Source: Pseudomonadota bacterium (GTDB taxonomy: Bacteria > Pseudomonadota > Gammaproteobacteria > Xanthomonadales > Wenzhouxiangellaceae). Taken from it: 64,000 bases of DNA. Below, one piece after another: positions 1 to 8,050 of this stretch (positions are counted from its first letter, which is position 1; every line of letters begins with the position of its first letter). The position numbers were made by a program, and so were the translations under genes. The notes beneath the pieces are model-generated. The model did no database searches, was not told the origin of the DNA, and saw only the letters and a program-made list of their open reading frames with translations. The stretch lies in contig CP053448.1 of NCBI GenBank assembly GCA_013285445.1, positions 2,418,001 to 2,482,000 on the forward strand, written 5' to 3'.

Positions 1-333
1 CGTCCCACGCGCCAACGGCCGGTCAAACACACGCTGATGTTCCTGGTGCGGGATCGGCGCGGTCGGGTACTGCTTGAGCGGCGGCCACCGAGCGGCGTGT
101 GGGGCGGGCTATGGTGTCTGCCCGATCAACCGCTGGCGCAGCAGCCACCCGCCACGCAAGCCGAGATCATTCGCCATCAGTTCACCCATTTCGAGCTGAC
201 GATTCATCTGCACCGGAAAACCACCCTCCCGAAGACAATCGCGGACCGGCCCCAACGGGCGTGGTTCAGCCCAATGCAGGCCCTGGATCTGGGTCTGCCT
301 CGTCCGGTGCGCTCGATTCTGGAGTCTCTCTGA
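1..333 (+). CDS. mutY: A/G-specific adenine glycosylase MutY, C-terminal part (5' truncated by window edge)
   Basis: The reading frame is open from base 1 to a TGA at 331-333, so only the last ~110 residues are present. They form the Nudix-like C-terminal domain that MutY uses to recognise 8-oxoguanine opposite A: a strand with FLVRD, then LLERRPPSGVWGGLWCLP, then the QFTHFELTIHL strand, an arrangement typical of MutY C-termini. MutY removes adenine mispaired with 8-oxoG in base excision repair. The catalytic HhH and Fe-S domains lie outside the window. The next gene is yggX, the same order as in Escherichia coli, which supports the call. Confidence 0.9.
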   Translation, partial: RPTRQRPVKHTLMFLVRDRRGRVLLERRPPSGVWGGLWCLPDQPLAQQPPATQAEIIRHQFTHFELTIHLHRKTTLPKTIADRPQRAWFSPMQALDLGLPRPVRSILESL

Positions 334-439
334 GATCGAACCCTCCGGGGAGGGGCTGTGCAATCGCCGCTAAACAACGCCAGCAGCGCTCCCGGGTCGA
401 TTAGACTTGCAGACTGTGACCACCTGATCGGGTTTGCCG

Positions 440-721
440 ATGTCGCGTACCGTCCATTGCAGCTATCTTGACCGCGAAGCCGAGGGCCTGCCACGCCCGC
501 CCCTGCCTGGCCCGCTCGGCCAACGCATCTATGAGCACATCTCGAAACCCGCCTGGCAGCGCTGGCTGGCACACCAGACCATGCTGATCAATGAAAAGCG
601 GCTCAGTCCCCTCGACCCGGAACATCGCCGCTATCTGGAGCAGCAGGCCGAGGCGTTTCTGTTCGGCGGTGAAGTCGACCGCGCCGAGGGCTACACTCCG
701 CCCGAAGAATCTTCGTCCTGA
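440..721 (+). CDS. yggX: Probable Fe(2+)-trafficking protein YggX
   Basis: A 93-residue protein with the family N-terminus MSRTVHCSYLDREAEGL, including the single conserved Cys7, and the conserved blocks KPAWQRWLAHQTMLINEKRL and EGYTPPE. YggX is a small cytoplasmic protein linked to iron handling and protection of Fe-S clusters from oxidation. I chose ATG at 440 because MSRT is the family start; an in-frame TTG at 434 would add two residues. It lies ~100 bp after mutY as in other gammaproteobacteria. Its last 31 bases overlap the 3' end of the convergent lipoprotein gene. Confidence 0.95.
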   Translation: MSRTVHCSYLDREAEGLPRPPLPGPLGQRIYEHISKPAWQRWLAHQTMLINEKRLSPLDPEHRRYLEQQAEAFLFGGEVDRAEGYTPPEESSS

Positions 722-1161
722 TCGGCCGATTCGACCACGACATCCTCGCGCGGCTCGACGACTTGCTCGCGCCTTGCAGCCAGCTCTTCCTCGACGGCTT
801 CCATATCCACGCGGCGAACGGCCTGCACCTGACACACCCGGCTGTCGACCGCAACGCTGTCAAAGCGCGACAGCCGTCGCGGCTGCGCCGTTTCCAGTCG
901 CAGCGTCATCGCAGAGGGAAGTTCGAAGCTGCACGGGCCGGTGACTTCGAGCAGGTAGTGACGGCGCCCGTCCAGCTCCAGGACAACACCGTGATAGCCG
1001 GCGCTGTGCCAGCTGCGAATGCTGGAATAACGCACCGGTTGCTCATGGGCGCCGGCATGGCGCTGGTAGACCGCGCTGACCGCATCGGTGGAAAGCCGAT
1101 CGCCGGACGCCGCGCAGCCAATAACGAGCATCAAAACAACAAAAACAGACAGTGCTTTCAT
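691..1161 (-). CDS. DUF6491-like lipoprotein
   Basis: A 156-residue protein with a lipoprotein signal peptide: MKALSVFVVLMLVIGC, with Cys16 as the lipidation residue. The body has the pattern of DUF6491 proteins (RYSSIRSWHSAG, then HYLLEV, PCSFEL and a paired Cys near the end). The last ~35 residues are acidic and low-complexity. Function unknown; envelope location inferred from the lipobox. A strong ribosome site, AGGAGG, sits six bases before the ATG. It is transcribed toward yggX and the two genes overlap tail to tail. Confidence 0.75.
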   Translation of the reverse strand: MKALSVFVVLMLVIGCAASGDRLSTDAVSAVYQRHAGAHEQPVRYSSIRSWHSAGYHGVVLELDGRRHYLLEVTGPCSFELPSAMTLRLETAQPRRLSRFDSVAVDSRVCQVQAVRRVDMEAVEEELAARREQVVEPREDVVVESADQDEDSSGGV

Positions 1162-1389
1162 TCGTTTACCTCCTTGTTTTTGTTTGGCAGGATCGGCTCC
1201 AAATGGTTCCGCATCGTGCGCGGTTCACACCGGCTTGCCGGGGGCGGAGCGCCAGGCCCGCGAAGCCGGCGCGAGAGAAATGCCCGCGCACCCGCCGACC
1301 CACGGGCAGTATGGGTCTTGATGCGGATGCAAATCAGGAAACCGGGCGCTCAGTCTGCCTGAAGTTCTTGCGCCATCAGGAACAACCAA

Positions 1390-1414
1390 GGCCCCCGCCA
1401 GAGTGGCGGAGGCC
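1390..1414 (-). terminator. Hairpin terminator downstream of the 1432-1743 gene
   Basis: On the minus strand, GGCCTCCGCC pairs with GGCGGGGGCC around a five-base loop, followed by a T-rich run (TTGGTTGTT). It lies 18 bases after the stop of the small secreted protein gene, the expected place for a Rho-independent terminator. The U-tract is weak. Confidence 0.5.
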
Positions 1415-1431
1415 TGCCCGCAGCAATCGGG

Positions 1432-1743
1432 TCAATAGTCGGACAGCAGTCTGCACCGCCCCACAGGAGCTTCTTGCGCACCGTAGATGATGGTGTCGGG
1501 CGGGTAGACTTCGAGCTTGAATTTCGTCGCGTACTGCTGAACGAAATCGACGATCCACACATGGGAGCCGTGCGCCAGCCAGAACTGATGCCCCATCTGA
1601 GTGGCACAGCTGTTGTGCTGAGATGGTGGACAGTCATCACAGGTGGCCAGTACCTGACTGGCAGCCGCCACTCGTTGCCATGAAAGGCCGAGAACAACCA
1701 TCAACAAGAGCGCACAGGGCCAGAAACGTCTGTCTACAGCCAT
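1432..1743 (-). CDS. Small exported protein of unknown function
   Basis: A 103-residue ORF that begins MAVDRRFWPCALLLMVVLGL, a clear Sec signal peptide with likely cleavage after VAA (SWQRVAAAS). The mature part is ~80 residues and has four cysteines (CDDC, SCAT, GRC), consistent with a disulfide-bonded periplasmic or secreted protein. An in-frame upstream ATG at 1776 would add 11 residues, but the 1743 ATG gives a normal signal peptide and has AGAGAAAG upstream. I do not recognise a family. It may be narrowly distributed. Confidence 0.55.
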   Translation of the reverse strand: MAVDRRFWPCALLLMVVLGLSWQRVAAASQVLATCDDCPPSQHNSCATQMGHQFWLAHGSHVWIVDFVQQYATKFKLEVYPPDTIIYGAQEAPVGRCRLLSDY

Positions 1744-1824
1744 TATCTTTCTCTTATTTATCAAATAGTTGAACACGCAACCCCTTCCCTAAGGCAATTC
1801 GAGTAAGTCGAACCAGCTTGTCAA

Positions 1825-1868
1825 GGGAGCCTCTGAACAACTCTGCGCAGAGTTGTTCAGAGGCTCCC
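1825..1868. repeat. 44-bp perfect palindrome
   Basis: Two 22-base arms are exact reverse complements with no spacer. The left arm begins GGGAGCCTCTGAACAACTC and the centre is CTCTGCGCAGAG. No T-tract follows, so it is not an ordinary terminator. It sits between the divergent 1743 gene and tRNA-Phe. It could be fused terminal inverted repeats of an IS or MITE remnant; this is a guess from shape only. Confidence 0.85.
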
Positions 1869-1965
1869 AAGAACCGTGCGGCTGGTTGACTTTCGCGACC
1901 AAAAACGGTTTAATGACCGGCTTTCCGGGCAGGCCCGGAAATGACTGCGATCTGCCGGATTTCAA

Positions 1966-2041
1966 GGCCAGGTAGCTCAGTTGGTAGAGCAGGGGACTGA
2001 AAATCCCCGTGTCGGCGGTTCGATTCCGTCCCTGGCCACCA
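1966..2041 (+). tRNA. tRNA-Phe(GAA)
   Basis: A 76-base cloverleaf. Acceptor GGCCAGG (1966-1972) pairs with CCTGGCC (2031-2037), discriminator A 2038, and CCA is encoded at 2039-2041. The D arm contains TAGCTCAGTTGGTAGAGC and the T arm GGTTCGATTCC. The anticodon stem GGGGA/TCCCC holds the loop CTGAAAA, giving anticodon GAA at 1999-2001. The body closely follows gammaproteobacterial tRNA-Phe. Confidence 0.97.
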
Positions 2042-2070
2042 TTTCCCGACTCTGACCTGCGCGCCAGTGC

Positions 2071-2958
2071 ATGCCGAACCGCTTTTCCGGTCCTGATGCC
2101 AACAAGCCCTTTTTTGCCAACGCGCGTGCCTGGGTGGCGCACCGTGCCCTGGATGAAGCGGCATGTGACCTCAAGAGCCGCCTGGAGGCGGAACTCTTGC
2201 TGGCTTTCGTGCTCGGCCGCAGCCGGGCCTGGCTCTATGCCCACGGCGATGCTGCGCTCAGTGCCGATCAGGCCCGGCGCTTCGCTGAACTGGTCGACAA
2301 GCGGTCAGCCGGCCGCCCGATTGCCTATCTACTCGGGCAGCGCGAGTTTTACGGTCGCCAGTTTCAGGTCGACGACGCTGTCCTGATACCGCGGCCCGAA
2401 ACCGAGTTACTGATTGAACTGATCCTTGATCTCCCCCTGCCCGATAACGCACGAGTTGTCGATATCGGCACCGGCTCGGGCTGCATCGCGCTGACGCTCG
2501 CCGCCGAGCGCCCGAACTGGCAGGTTACGGCGACAGACATCTGTCTGGAAGCGCTGGCGGTGGCCGAACGCAATCGCCAGGCACTGCGCCTTGAGTCGGT
2601 TCGCCTGCTCGAAGGCGACCTGTACCAGCCGCTGCGCAGTCAACAGTTTGACCTGGTCGTTTCCAATCCACCCTACGTGGCCGATGGCGATCCCCATCTC
2701 GAACAGGGCGATCTGCCCAGCGAACCCCGCCTGGCGCTGAGCTGTCCGGATCGCGGCACAGCGATTCTCCGGCGCCTGGCAGACGGCGCGCATGAGCATC
2801 TGCTGCCCGGCGGCTGGCTGCTGGTCGAACACGGCCATGACCAGGCCGCCTTCGTCATCGAGCTGCTGCACCGAAGCGGATTTGAACGGGTAAGGTCGGT
2901 GGATGATCTGGCCGGCATTGCCCGGGTTGCGCTCGGGCTCAGGCCGGGCCAGCGCTGA
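2071..2958 (+). CDS. prmC: Release factor glutamine N5-methyltransferase PrmC
   Basis: A 295-residue class I methyltransferase. The N-terminal helical domain contains LEAELLLAFVLGRSRAWLYAH, the SAM motif I is VDIGTGSGCIAL, and the catalytic motif is SNPPYV, the hallmark of glutamine N5-methylation. PrmC methylates the GGQ glutamine of RF1 and RF2. The start ATG is 30 bases after the encoded CCA of tRNA-Phe, so the two may share a transcript. The length is slightly above the usual ~280 residues because of ~15 extra N-terminal residues. In many relatives prmC follows prfA; here it does not. Confidence 0.93.
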   Translation: MPNRFSGPDANKPFFANARAWVAHRALDEAACDLKSRLEAELLLAFVLGRSRAWLYAHGDAALSADQARRFAELVDKRSAGRPIAYLLGQREFYGRQFQVDDAVLIPRPETELLIELILDLPLPDNARVVDIGTGSGCIALTLAAERPNWQVTATDICLEALAVAERNRQALRLESVRLLEGDLYQPLRSQQFDLVVSNPPYVADGDPHLEQGDLPSEPRLALSCPDRGTAILRRLADGAHEHLLPGGWLLVEHGHDQAAFVIELLHRSGFERVRSVDDLAGIARVALGLRPGQR

Positions 2959-3063
2959 CAGCGGCATATCGCACGCGGGCGCGCACTACGAACATTCACG
3001 TATCGCGCCGGCTGAAAAAGCAGGCTAAGCTGCAGGCCAGTCAGCCTATCGCGAGATACTTTC

Positions 3064-5211
3064 ATGTCACCTGCCGTCCTGCTTCGACTGGCCATCATTG
3101 CTGTGTTTGCCGTCGCGATCGCGGCCTTTTTCGTATTCGATCTGACGCAGTACCTGAGCCTGGAAGCGCTGCGCGAGCAGCGCGACGCGCTGCTTGCCTT
3201 TACCGAACAGAACCTGATGTTGGTCGTTGCGGTCTATATGGCCGTCTATATCGTGATGGCTGCACTCTCGGTTCCCGGCGCCGCCGTACTGACGCTCGCC
3301 GGTGGCGCCCTGTTCGGTCTGCTTGTCGGGACTGTCGCCGTGTCGTTTGCCAGCACCATTGGCGCCACTCTGGTCTTTCTGGCCGCACGCTTCCTGTTTC
3401 GGGACTGGATCCAGAAGCGTTTCAGCAAACGCCTGGCCAGGATCAATCGGGGCGTGGAAAAGGACGGCCCGTTTTACCTGCTGGCGCTCAGGCTCGTGCC
3501 GGTGTTTCCCTTCTGGGTGATCAACCTGATCATGGCGCTGACGCCGATTCGAACCTGGACGTTTTTTTGGGTCAGCCAGCTGGGTATGCTGCCGGCCACC
3601 CTGGTTTACGTCAACGCCGGGACCCAGCTGGCGCAAATCGACCGCATGGGCGATATTCTTTCGCTCGAGCTGATCGGTGCATTTGCCCTGCTCGGACTGC
3701 TGCCGCTGATCCTGCGCTGGCTGTTGCGCTTCCTTCAGCGACGCAAGGTCTACGCCGGGCACAATCGACCGAAACGCTTTGACTACAACCTGATCGTGAT
3801 CGGTGCCGGCTCGGCCGGGCTGGTATCGGCCTATATCGGCGCCACGGTGCGGGCCAGGGTCGCCCTGATCGAAAAGAATCAAATGGGGGGTGACTGTCTC
3901 AACACCGGCTGCGTGCCGTCGAAGGCCCTGATTCGCACCGCGCGAACCCTGGCCGAGGTGCGCGACAGCAAGCGCTATGGCGTGGCCGAGGCAAGCGCCC
4001 GGATCGACTTTCGCGAGGTCATGGAGCGCGTTCACGAAATCATTCGCCGCATCGAGCCACACGACTCGCGCGAGCGCTACGAGGCGATGGGCGTGGACGT
4101 GATCCAGGCCGAGGCAAAGCTGGTCTCGCCGTGGGAGGTCGAGGCCGGCGGCCGGCGCTTGAGCGCCCGCGCCATCGTGCTAGCCGCTGGAGCCGAGCCG
4201 CTGGTGCCGCCCATCGAGGGGCTTGAACAGGTCGATTACCTGACCAGCGACACGCTGTGGGATCTGGATGTGCTGCCCGAACGCCTGGTCGTCCTCGGCG
4301 GCGGACCAATCGGCTCCGAGCTGACCCAGGCGTTCGCCCGACTGGGGTCAGAAACCACTGTCGTCGAGATGGCCGACCGCCTGCTGCCGCGCGAAGATGC
4401 CGAGGCCGGGGAGCTGCTCGCCGAGCATCTTGAGCGGGACGGTGTGCGGGTGGCTGTCGGCCACAAGGCGCTGCGGGTCGAAACGACACAAGGAGGTCAG
4501 CGCCTGTTTTGCGAACACGCGGGTCGGGAGGTCGCCTTCGACTTCGACCGTCTGCTGGTCGCGCTGGGGCGGCGCGCCCGCGTTCGTGGCTACGGCCTGG
4601 AAACGCTGGGTGTGCGGCTCGATGAGCGCGGCACCATCGAGACCGATGGTTTCCAGCGCACCAACTTCCCCAATGTCTACGTCTGCGGCGACGCTGCCGG
4701 CCCCTATCAGTTCACGCATGTCGCCGCTCACCAAGCCTGGTCGGCAGCGGTCAACGCGCTGATCAGCCCGCTGTGGTCCTTCCGCACCGATGACCGGGTC
4801 ATTCCCTGGGTGACTTTCACCGACCCGGAAGTGGCCCGCGTGGGCCTGAGCGAGGACGAGGCGCGCGAGCGGGGAATCGACTACGAGCTGACCACCTACG
4901 GCCTCGACGATCTCGACCGGGCCATCGCCGACAGCGCCGACTACGGCTGTATCAAGGTGCTGACGGCACCCGGCAAGGACCGCATTCTTGGCGCCACCAT
5001 CATCGGTGCGCATGCCGGGGAGATGCTGCCCGAATTCGTGCTGGCCATGAAGCATGGCCTGGGGCTGAACAAACTGCTGGGCACGATCCACGTCTATCCG
5101 ACCTTCAGCGAGGCCAACAAGTTTGCCGCGGGCGAATGGAAGAAGGCGCACCAGCCAGAGACCGCGCTGCGCTGGGCGGAGCGCTTTTTTCGCTGGCGAC
5201 GCGGCAGTTGA
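3064..5211 (+). CDS. TVP38/TMEM64 membrane domain fused to mercuric reductase-like FAD oxidoreductase
   Basis: A 715-residue two-part protein. Residues ~1-230 are a TVP38/TMEM64 (DedA/VTT-like) membrane domain with several hydrophobic helices and the family signature VPGAAVLTLAGGALFG. Residues ~240-715 are a class I pyridine nucleotide-disulfide oxidoreductase: FAD motif IVIGAGSAGLVSAY, redox-active pair in GGDCLNTGCVPSK (Cys278 and Cys283), NAD(P) motif VVLGGGPIGSELTQ, FAD motif VYVCGDAAGPYQFTH and a dimerisation domain with HVYPTFSE. The C-terminal vicinal cysteines of true mercuric reductase are absent, so the substrate is not mercury by this evidence. Such fusions occur in other proteobacteria; the substrate is unknown. 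Confidence 0.88.
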   Translation: MSPAVLLRLAIIAVFAVAIAAFFVFDLTQYLSLEALREQRDALLAFTEQNLMLVVAVYMAVYIVMAALSVPGAAVLTLAGGALFGLLVGTVAVSFASTIGATLVFLAARFLFRDWIQKRFSKRLARINRGVEKDGPFYLLALRLVPVFPFWVINLIMALTPIRTWTFFWVSQLGMLPATLVYVNAGTQLAQIDRMGDILSLELIGAFALLGLLPLILRWLLRFLQRRKVYAGHNRPKRFDYNLIVIGAGSAGLVSAYIGATVRARVALIEKNQMGGDCLNTGCVPSKALIRTARTLAEVRDSKRYGVAEASARIDFREVMERVHEIIRRIEPHDSRERYEAMGVDVIQAEAKLVSPWEVEAGGRRLSARAIVLAAGAEPLVPPIEGLEQVDYLTSDTLWDLDVLPERLVVLGGGPIGSELTQAFARLGSETTVVEMADRLLPREDAEAGELLAEHLERDGVRVAVGHKALRVETTQGGQRLFCEHAGREVAFDFDRLLVALGRRARVRGYGLETLGVRLDERGTIETDGFQRTNFPNVYVCGDAAGPYQFTHVAAHQAWSAAVNALISPLWSFRTDDRVIPWVTFTDPEVARVGLSEDEARERGIDYELTTYGLDDLDRAIADSADYGCIKVLTAPGKDRILGATIIGAHAGEMLPEFVLAMKHGLGLNKLLGTIHVYPTFSEANKFAAGEWKKAHQPETALRWAERFFRWRRGS

Positions 5212-5324
5212 TCTTGCCGCTTGCTCCGCGGTTGTTTGCAGGTACACTGATGGTTGGGCTGGTGGCCGTCTGCGTTGACGGTGCCGGCCTTTTGTTCATA
5301 CATCAATGACCTGCAGGTACAGAC

Positions 5325-5732
5325 ATGAGCGCCCGACCACCAATCATTATCTCCACAATGGATCTCCACCGCCTGGAGAAGCTGTTTGAGGATCAGCCGG
5401 CCAACAGTTTTGCCGGGATGGCCGAACTGGAGGCCGAATTGGTGCGCGCCCAGCTGGTCGAACCGGCCGCGATACCGGCGGATGTGGTCAGCATGAACTC
5501 GAGCGTCCGCTTCTCGGTTGATGGACAGGAATATGTCCGCACCCTCGTCTACCCGGCTGCCCTGAACGACACCGATCAACAGATCTCGGTGATGGCGCCG
5601 GTCGGCAGCGCACTGCTGGGTATGCGCGAAGGCAGCAGTATCGACTGGCCACGCCACGGCGGCGGCAGCATGAACGTCAACATCGATCAGATCATTTACC
5701 AGCCTGAACGCGAGGGGCAATTCCATCGCTGA
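5325..5732 (+). CDS. rnk: Regulator of nucleoside diphosphate kinase Rnk (GreA/GreB C-terminal fold)
   Basis: A 135-residue protein of the Rnk family. A short N-terminal helical region (MDLHRLEKLFE) is followed by the GreA/B-like FKBP-fold domain with VVSMNSSVRF, TLVYPA, ISVMAPVGSALLGM and the basic/acidic end block. Rnk binds RNA polymerase near the secondary channel and influences Ndk levels in enterics and pseudomonads. It stands between two other plus-strand genes with a ~110-bp leader upstream; the gap to the following glycosyltransferase is only 13 bp. Confidence 0.85.
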   Translation: MSARPPIIISTMDLHRLEKLFEDQPANSFAGMAELEAELVRAQLVEPAAIPADVVSMNSSVRFSVDGQEYVRTLVYPAALNDTDQQISVMAPVGSALLGMREGSSIDWPRHGGGSMNVNIDQIIYQPEREGQFHR

Positions 5733-5745
5733 TCAGCCGGTTGTG

Positions 5746-6411
5746 ATGGCGCTGAGCATCATCGTGCCGCTGGGCGGCGACGATACCCTTGGCCGCGAGC
5801 TACTGAACCTGCTGGACAAAGCCTGCGCACATCACCAGGTCATCGTCTCGACGACAGTAACCTGCTCATCAAAGCTGCCCGCTCGGGCACTGCGGATTTC
5901 CGGCCCGGCCGGTCGCGGCCGGCAGCTCAACCGGGGCGGACGGGCCGCATGCGGCCACTGGCTATGGTTGGTCCACGCCGACAGTCAGCCGGAGCCGGAC
6001 GCTTTGACGGTGGTGGAGCGGTTTATCGGGCAAAGCCAGGATGCGCTGGGCTATTGCCGGCTGCGCTTTCTGCCCGATGGCCCCGGCCTGGTCCGACTCA
6101 ATGCATGGGGCGCCAATCTCCGTTCCTGCCTGCTGGGCCTGCCTTACGGCGATCAGGGCCTGTGCCTGCCCCGCAGCTGGTTCGAGCGGCTGGGCGGGTT
6201 TCGCGAGGACCTGGCACGTGGTGAAGACCTGGACCTGGTGGTTCGCGCGCGTCGGGCCGGGCTGCCGATACGCGCCATCGCTACGACTCTTGCCACCAGC
6301 GCGCGCCGTTACCGCCAACAGGGTTGGCTGCGCACCACCCTCAGCCACCAGCTGGCTGCCTGGCGCCTGATTCGGGCCGCGCGCCGCTCACAACCGCCGG
6401 GGGCGCCGTGA
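5746..6411 (+). CDS. Family 2 glycosyltransferase (TIGR04283-like)
   Basis: A 221-residue GT-A fold protein, shorter than usual GT2 enzymes. It starts ALSIIVPLGGDD and contains GRGRQLNRG and LWLVHADSQPEP, where the HAD triad replaces the common DxD, then GLPYGDQGLCLPRSWFERLGGF and EDLDLVVRARR. This matches the TIGR04283 type that commonly neighbours TIGR04282/DUF2064 proteins and ArsS, as here. I preferred ATG 5746 over GTG 5743 three bases earlier. The stop overlaps the next start (GTGA), so the two are translationally coupled. The acceptor substrate is unknown. Confidence 0.82.
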   Translation: MALSIIVPLGGDDTLGRELLNLLDKACAHHQVIVSTTVTCSSKLPARALRISGPAGRGRQLNRGGRAACGHWLWLVHADSQPEPDALTVVERFIGQSQDALGYCRLRFLPDGPGLVRLNAWGANLRSCLLGLPYGDQGLCLPRSWFERLGGFREDLARGEDLDLVVRARRAGLPIRAIATTLATSARRYRQQGWLRTTLSHQLAAWRLIRAARRSQPPGAP

Positions 6412-7067
6412 CGGCCATCGCGATCTTCGTCAAGACGCCGGGCCTGTCGCCGGTCAAGACCCGTCTGGCAGCGACTCTTGGCACAGAGCGCGCCGAGGCG
6501 CTCTACCGGCAGTGCGCCGCCGCGGTCGCGGAGGTCGCTTGCGATGCAGGCAAGCATGTCTACTGGGCGATCGCGGAGCCAGCGGATCAGGCTGCCGAAC
6601 ATTGGCCGGACTTCGCCCATATCGACCAGGGAGCTGGCGGTCTGGGCGAACGCATGCACCGCGTGCTGTCCACGCTTGTGGAGCACCATGGCGCCGGCCT
6701 GCTGCTCGGCGCCGACGCCCCGCAGCTCCAACCCGAAGTGCTGCGTCGTGCGGCTGCATGGCTGCAGAGGAATCACCCCGCGAGCGTCCTTGGCCCGGCA
6801 AGCGACGGTGGTTTCTGGACCTTCGGCGCCAACCATGTTCCGGACCTGTCCTGCTGGACACGAGTCTCTTACAGCCACCCTGATACCCTATGGCAATTCC
6901 GGCAGTCCATTGGAGCCGACATCGAATGCCTGGAGCTTCCGATACTCACCGATCTCGACACGCAAGACGACACAGCACGGGTGGCTGCGGAACTGGCACA
7001 GCTCCCCCAACGCCTGCCCCGACAGAACCAACTACTGGATATGCTCGTAGAATCGAAGCACGCGTAG
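6408..7067 (+). CDS. DUF2064 glycosyltransferase-like protein (TIGR04282-like)
   Basis: A 219-residue protein with the family N-terminus AIAIFVKTPGLSPVKTRLA, then GLGERM, LLLGADAPQL and SDGGFW, the nucleotidyl/glycosyltransferase A-like motifs of DUF2064. The start is GTG 6408, which overlaps the upstream TGA by four bases; an ATG at 6324 would run deep into the previous gene. The TIGR04282 family is associated with arsenosugar-type loci. The stop codon (TAG 7065-7067) lies inside the left edge of a REP-like repeat, so the repeat supplies the last bases of the gene. Confidence 0.82.
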   Translation: MTAIAIFVKTPGLSPVKTRLAATLGTERAEALYRQCAAAVAEVACDAGKHVYWAIAEPADQAAEHWPDFAHIDQGAGGLGERMHRVLSTLVEHHGAGLLLGADAPQLQPEVLRRAAAWLQRNHPASVLGPASDGGFWTFGANHVPDLSCWTRVSYSHPDTLWQFRQSIGADIECLELPILTDLDTQDDTARVAAELAQLPQRLPRQNQLLDMLVESKHA

Positions 7068-7174
7068 GTCGGGGTCGCATCCCCGACGGACGACATTTCA
7101 ACCTTGAACACACGTCGCTACACGTGCACAGATCCACTACGTCGTCCGTCGGGGATGCGACCCCGGCCTACGCA
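7063..7174. repeat. Inverted pair of REP-like elements
   Basis: A left copy at ~7063-7094 (CGTAGGTCGGGGTCGCATCC and on to CGGACGAC) and an inverted right copy at ~7141-7174. Each copy has its own hairpin, GTCGGGG-N6-CCCCGAC, and the two can also pair with each other across ~46 bases. The same element recurs at 39682, 48720, 49647 and 50939. The right copy ends ~50 bases before the next gene. Confidence 0.85.
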
Positions 7175-7222
7175 GACTCCGATCCACGCGTGGCGCAGCC
7201 GCACTGACCCCTGAGTCCTGCC

Positions 7223-8050
7223 GTGCAACACGAACCCCTCATCCGCGTTACCATCTTCCTCGCCACCCTCGCCCTGCTGCTGATCATCCAGCGCCTGTGG
7301 CCAGCACGCGGCGACGGCCGCTGGTCAATGCGGCAACTGACCAATGCCTTGCTGGTCGTGATCGACACCCTGGTGCTGCGCCTGGCCTTTCCCGTGCTGA
7401 CCGTGGTCCTTGCAATGCAGGTGCACGGCTGTGGCCTGTTCGGCGCTCTGGCCTGGCCGGCCTGGCTGGAGATCCTGGTGGCGGTGCTGATCTTCGACGT
7501 CGCCATCTACTGGCAGCACCGACTCTTCCATATCATTCCCTTTTTCTGGCGCATGCACCGCGTGCATCACGCCGACACCGCCTTCGACGTGACCACCGGC
7601 GTGCGCTTCCATCCCTTCGAGACGACGCTGTCGATGGGCATCAAGCTCGGGCTGGTCTGGCTGCTGGCGCCGCATCCGTTGGCCGTGCTGATCTTCGAGA
7701 TCCTGCTGTCGGCCGGCTCGCTGTTCACCCACGCCGACTTCCGTTTTCCCCCGGCGCTGGACCGGCGCCTGCGCTGGTTGATCGTCACGCCATCGATGCA
7801 TCGCGTTCATCACTCGACCTGGCGGCCGGAAACCGACAGCAATTACGGCTTCCACCTGTCGGTCTGGGACCGCATCTTCGGCAGCTACACTCCCGCGCCA
7901 CGGCAAGACGAGCGCAGCATGCCGATCGGCCTCGATCGCTTCCGCTCCAGGCGGGAACAATCCCTGCTGCAACTGCTGATCAATCCATTCCGTTCCCGAA
8001 CCGACACGGACAGACACTCGGAAACAAACACGGGGAAAGACGATGCGTGA
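7223..8050 (+). CDS. Fatty acid hydroxylase/sterol desaturase superfamily membrane protein
   Basis: A 275-residue integral membrane protein with the histidine motifs of the superfamily: HRLFH, HRVHHAD and a second MHRVHHS, which bind a di-iron centre. Hydrophobic segments lie near residues 8-25, 40-65, 80-100 and 140-175. These enzymes oxidise lipid C-H bonds; substrate unknown. The start is GTG 7223, the first codon compatible with the hydrophobic N-terminus. Two heptamer-like units (TGACCCC, TGAGTCC) lie just upstream at 7205-7218. The 3' end overlaps arsS by 8 bp, so the two are probably co-translated. Confidence 0.85.
   Translation: MQHEPLIRVTIFLATLALLLIIQRLWPARGDGRWSMRQLTNALLVVIDTLVLRLAFPVLTVVLAMQVHGCGLFGALAWPAWLEILVAVLIFDVAIYWQHRLFHIIPFFWRMHRVHHADTAFDVTTGVRFHPFETTLSMGIKLGLVWLLAPHPLAVLIFEILLSAGSLFTHADFRFPPALDRRLRWLIVTPSMHRVHHSTWRPETDSNYGFHLSVWDRIFGSYTPAPRQDERSMPIGLDRFRSRREQSLLQLLINPFRSRTDTDRHSETNTGKDDA

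Noticed and set aside
1825..1868. Ordinary Rho-independent terminator
   Set aside because: No T-tract on either side and the stem is far longer than needed.
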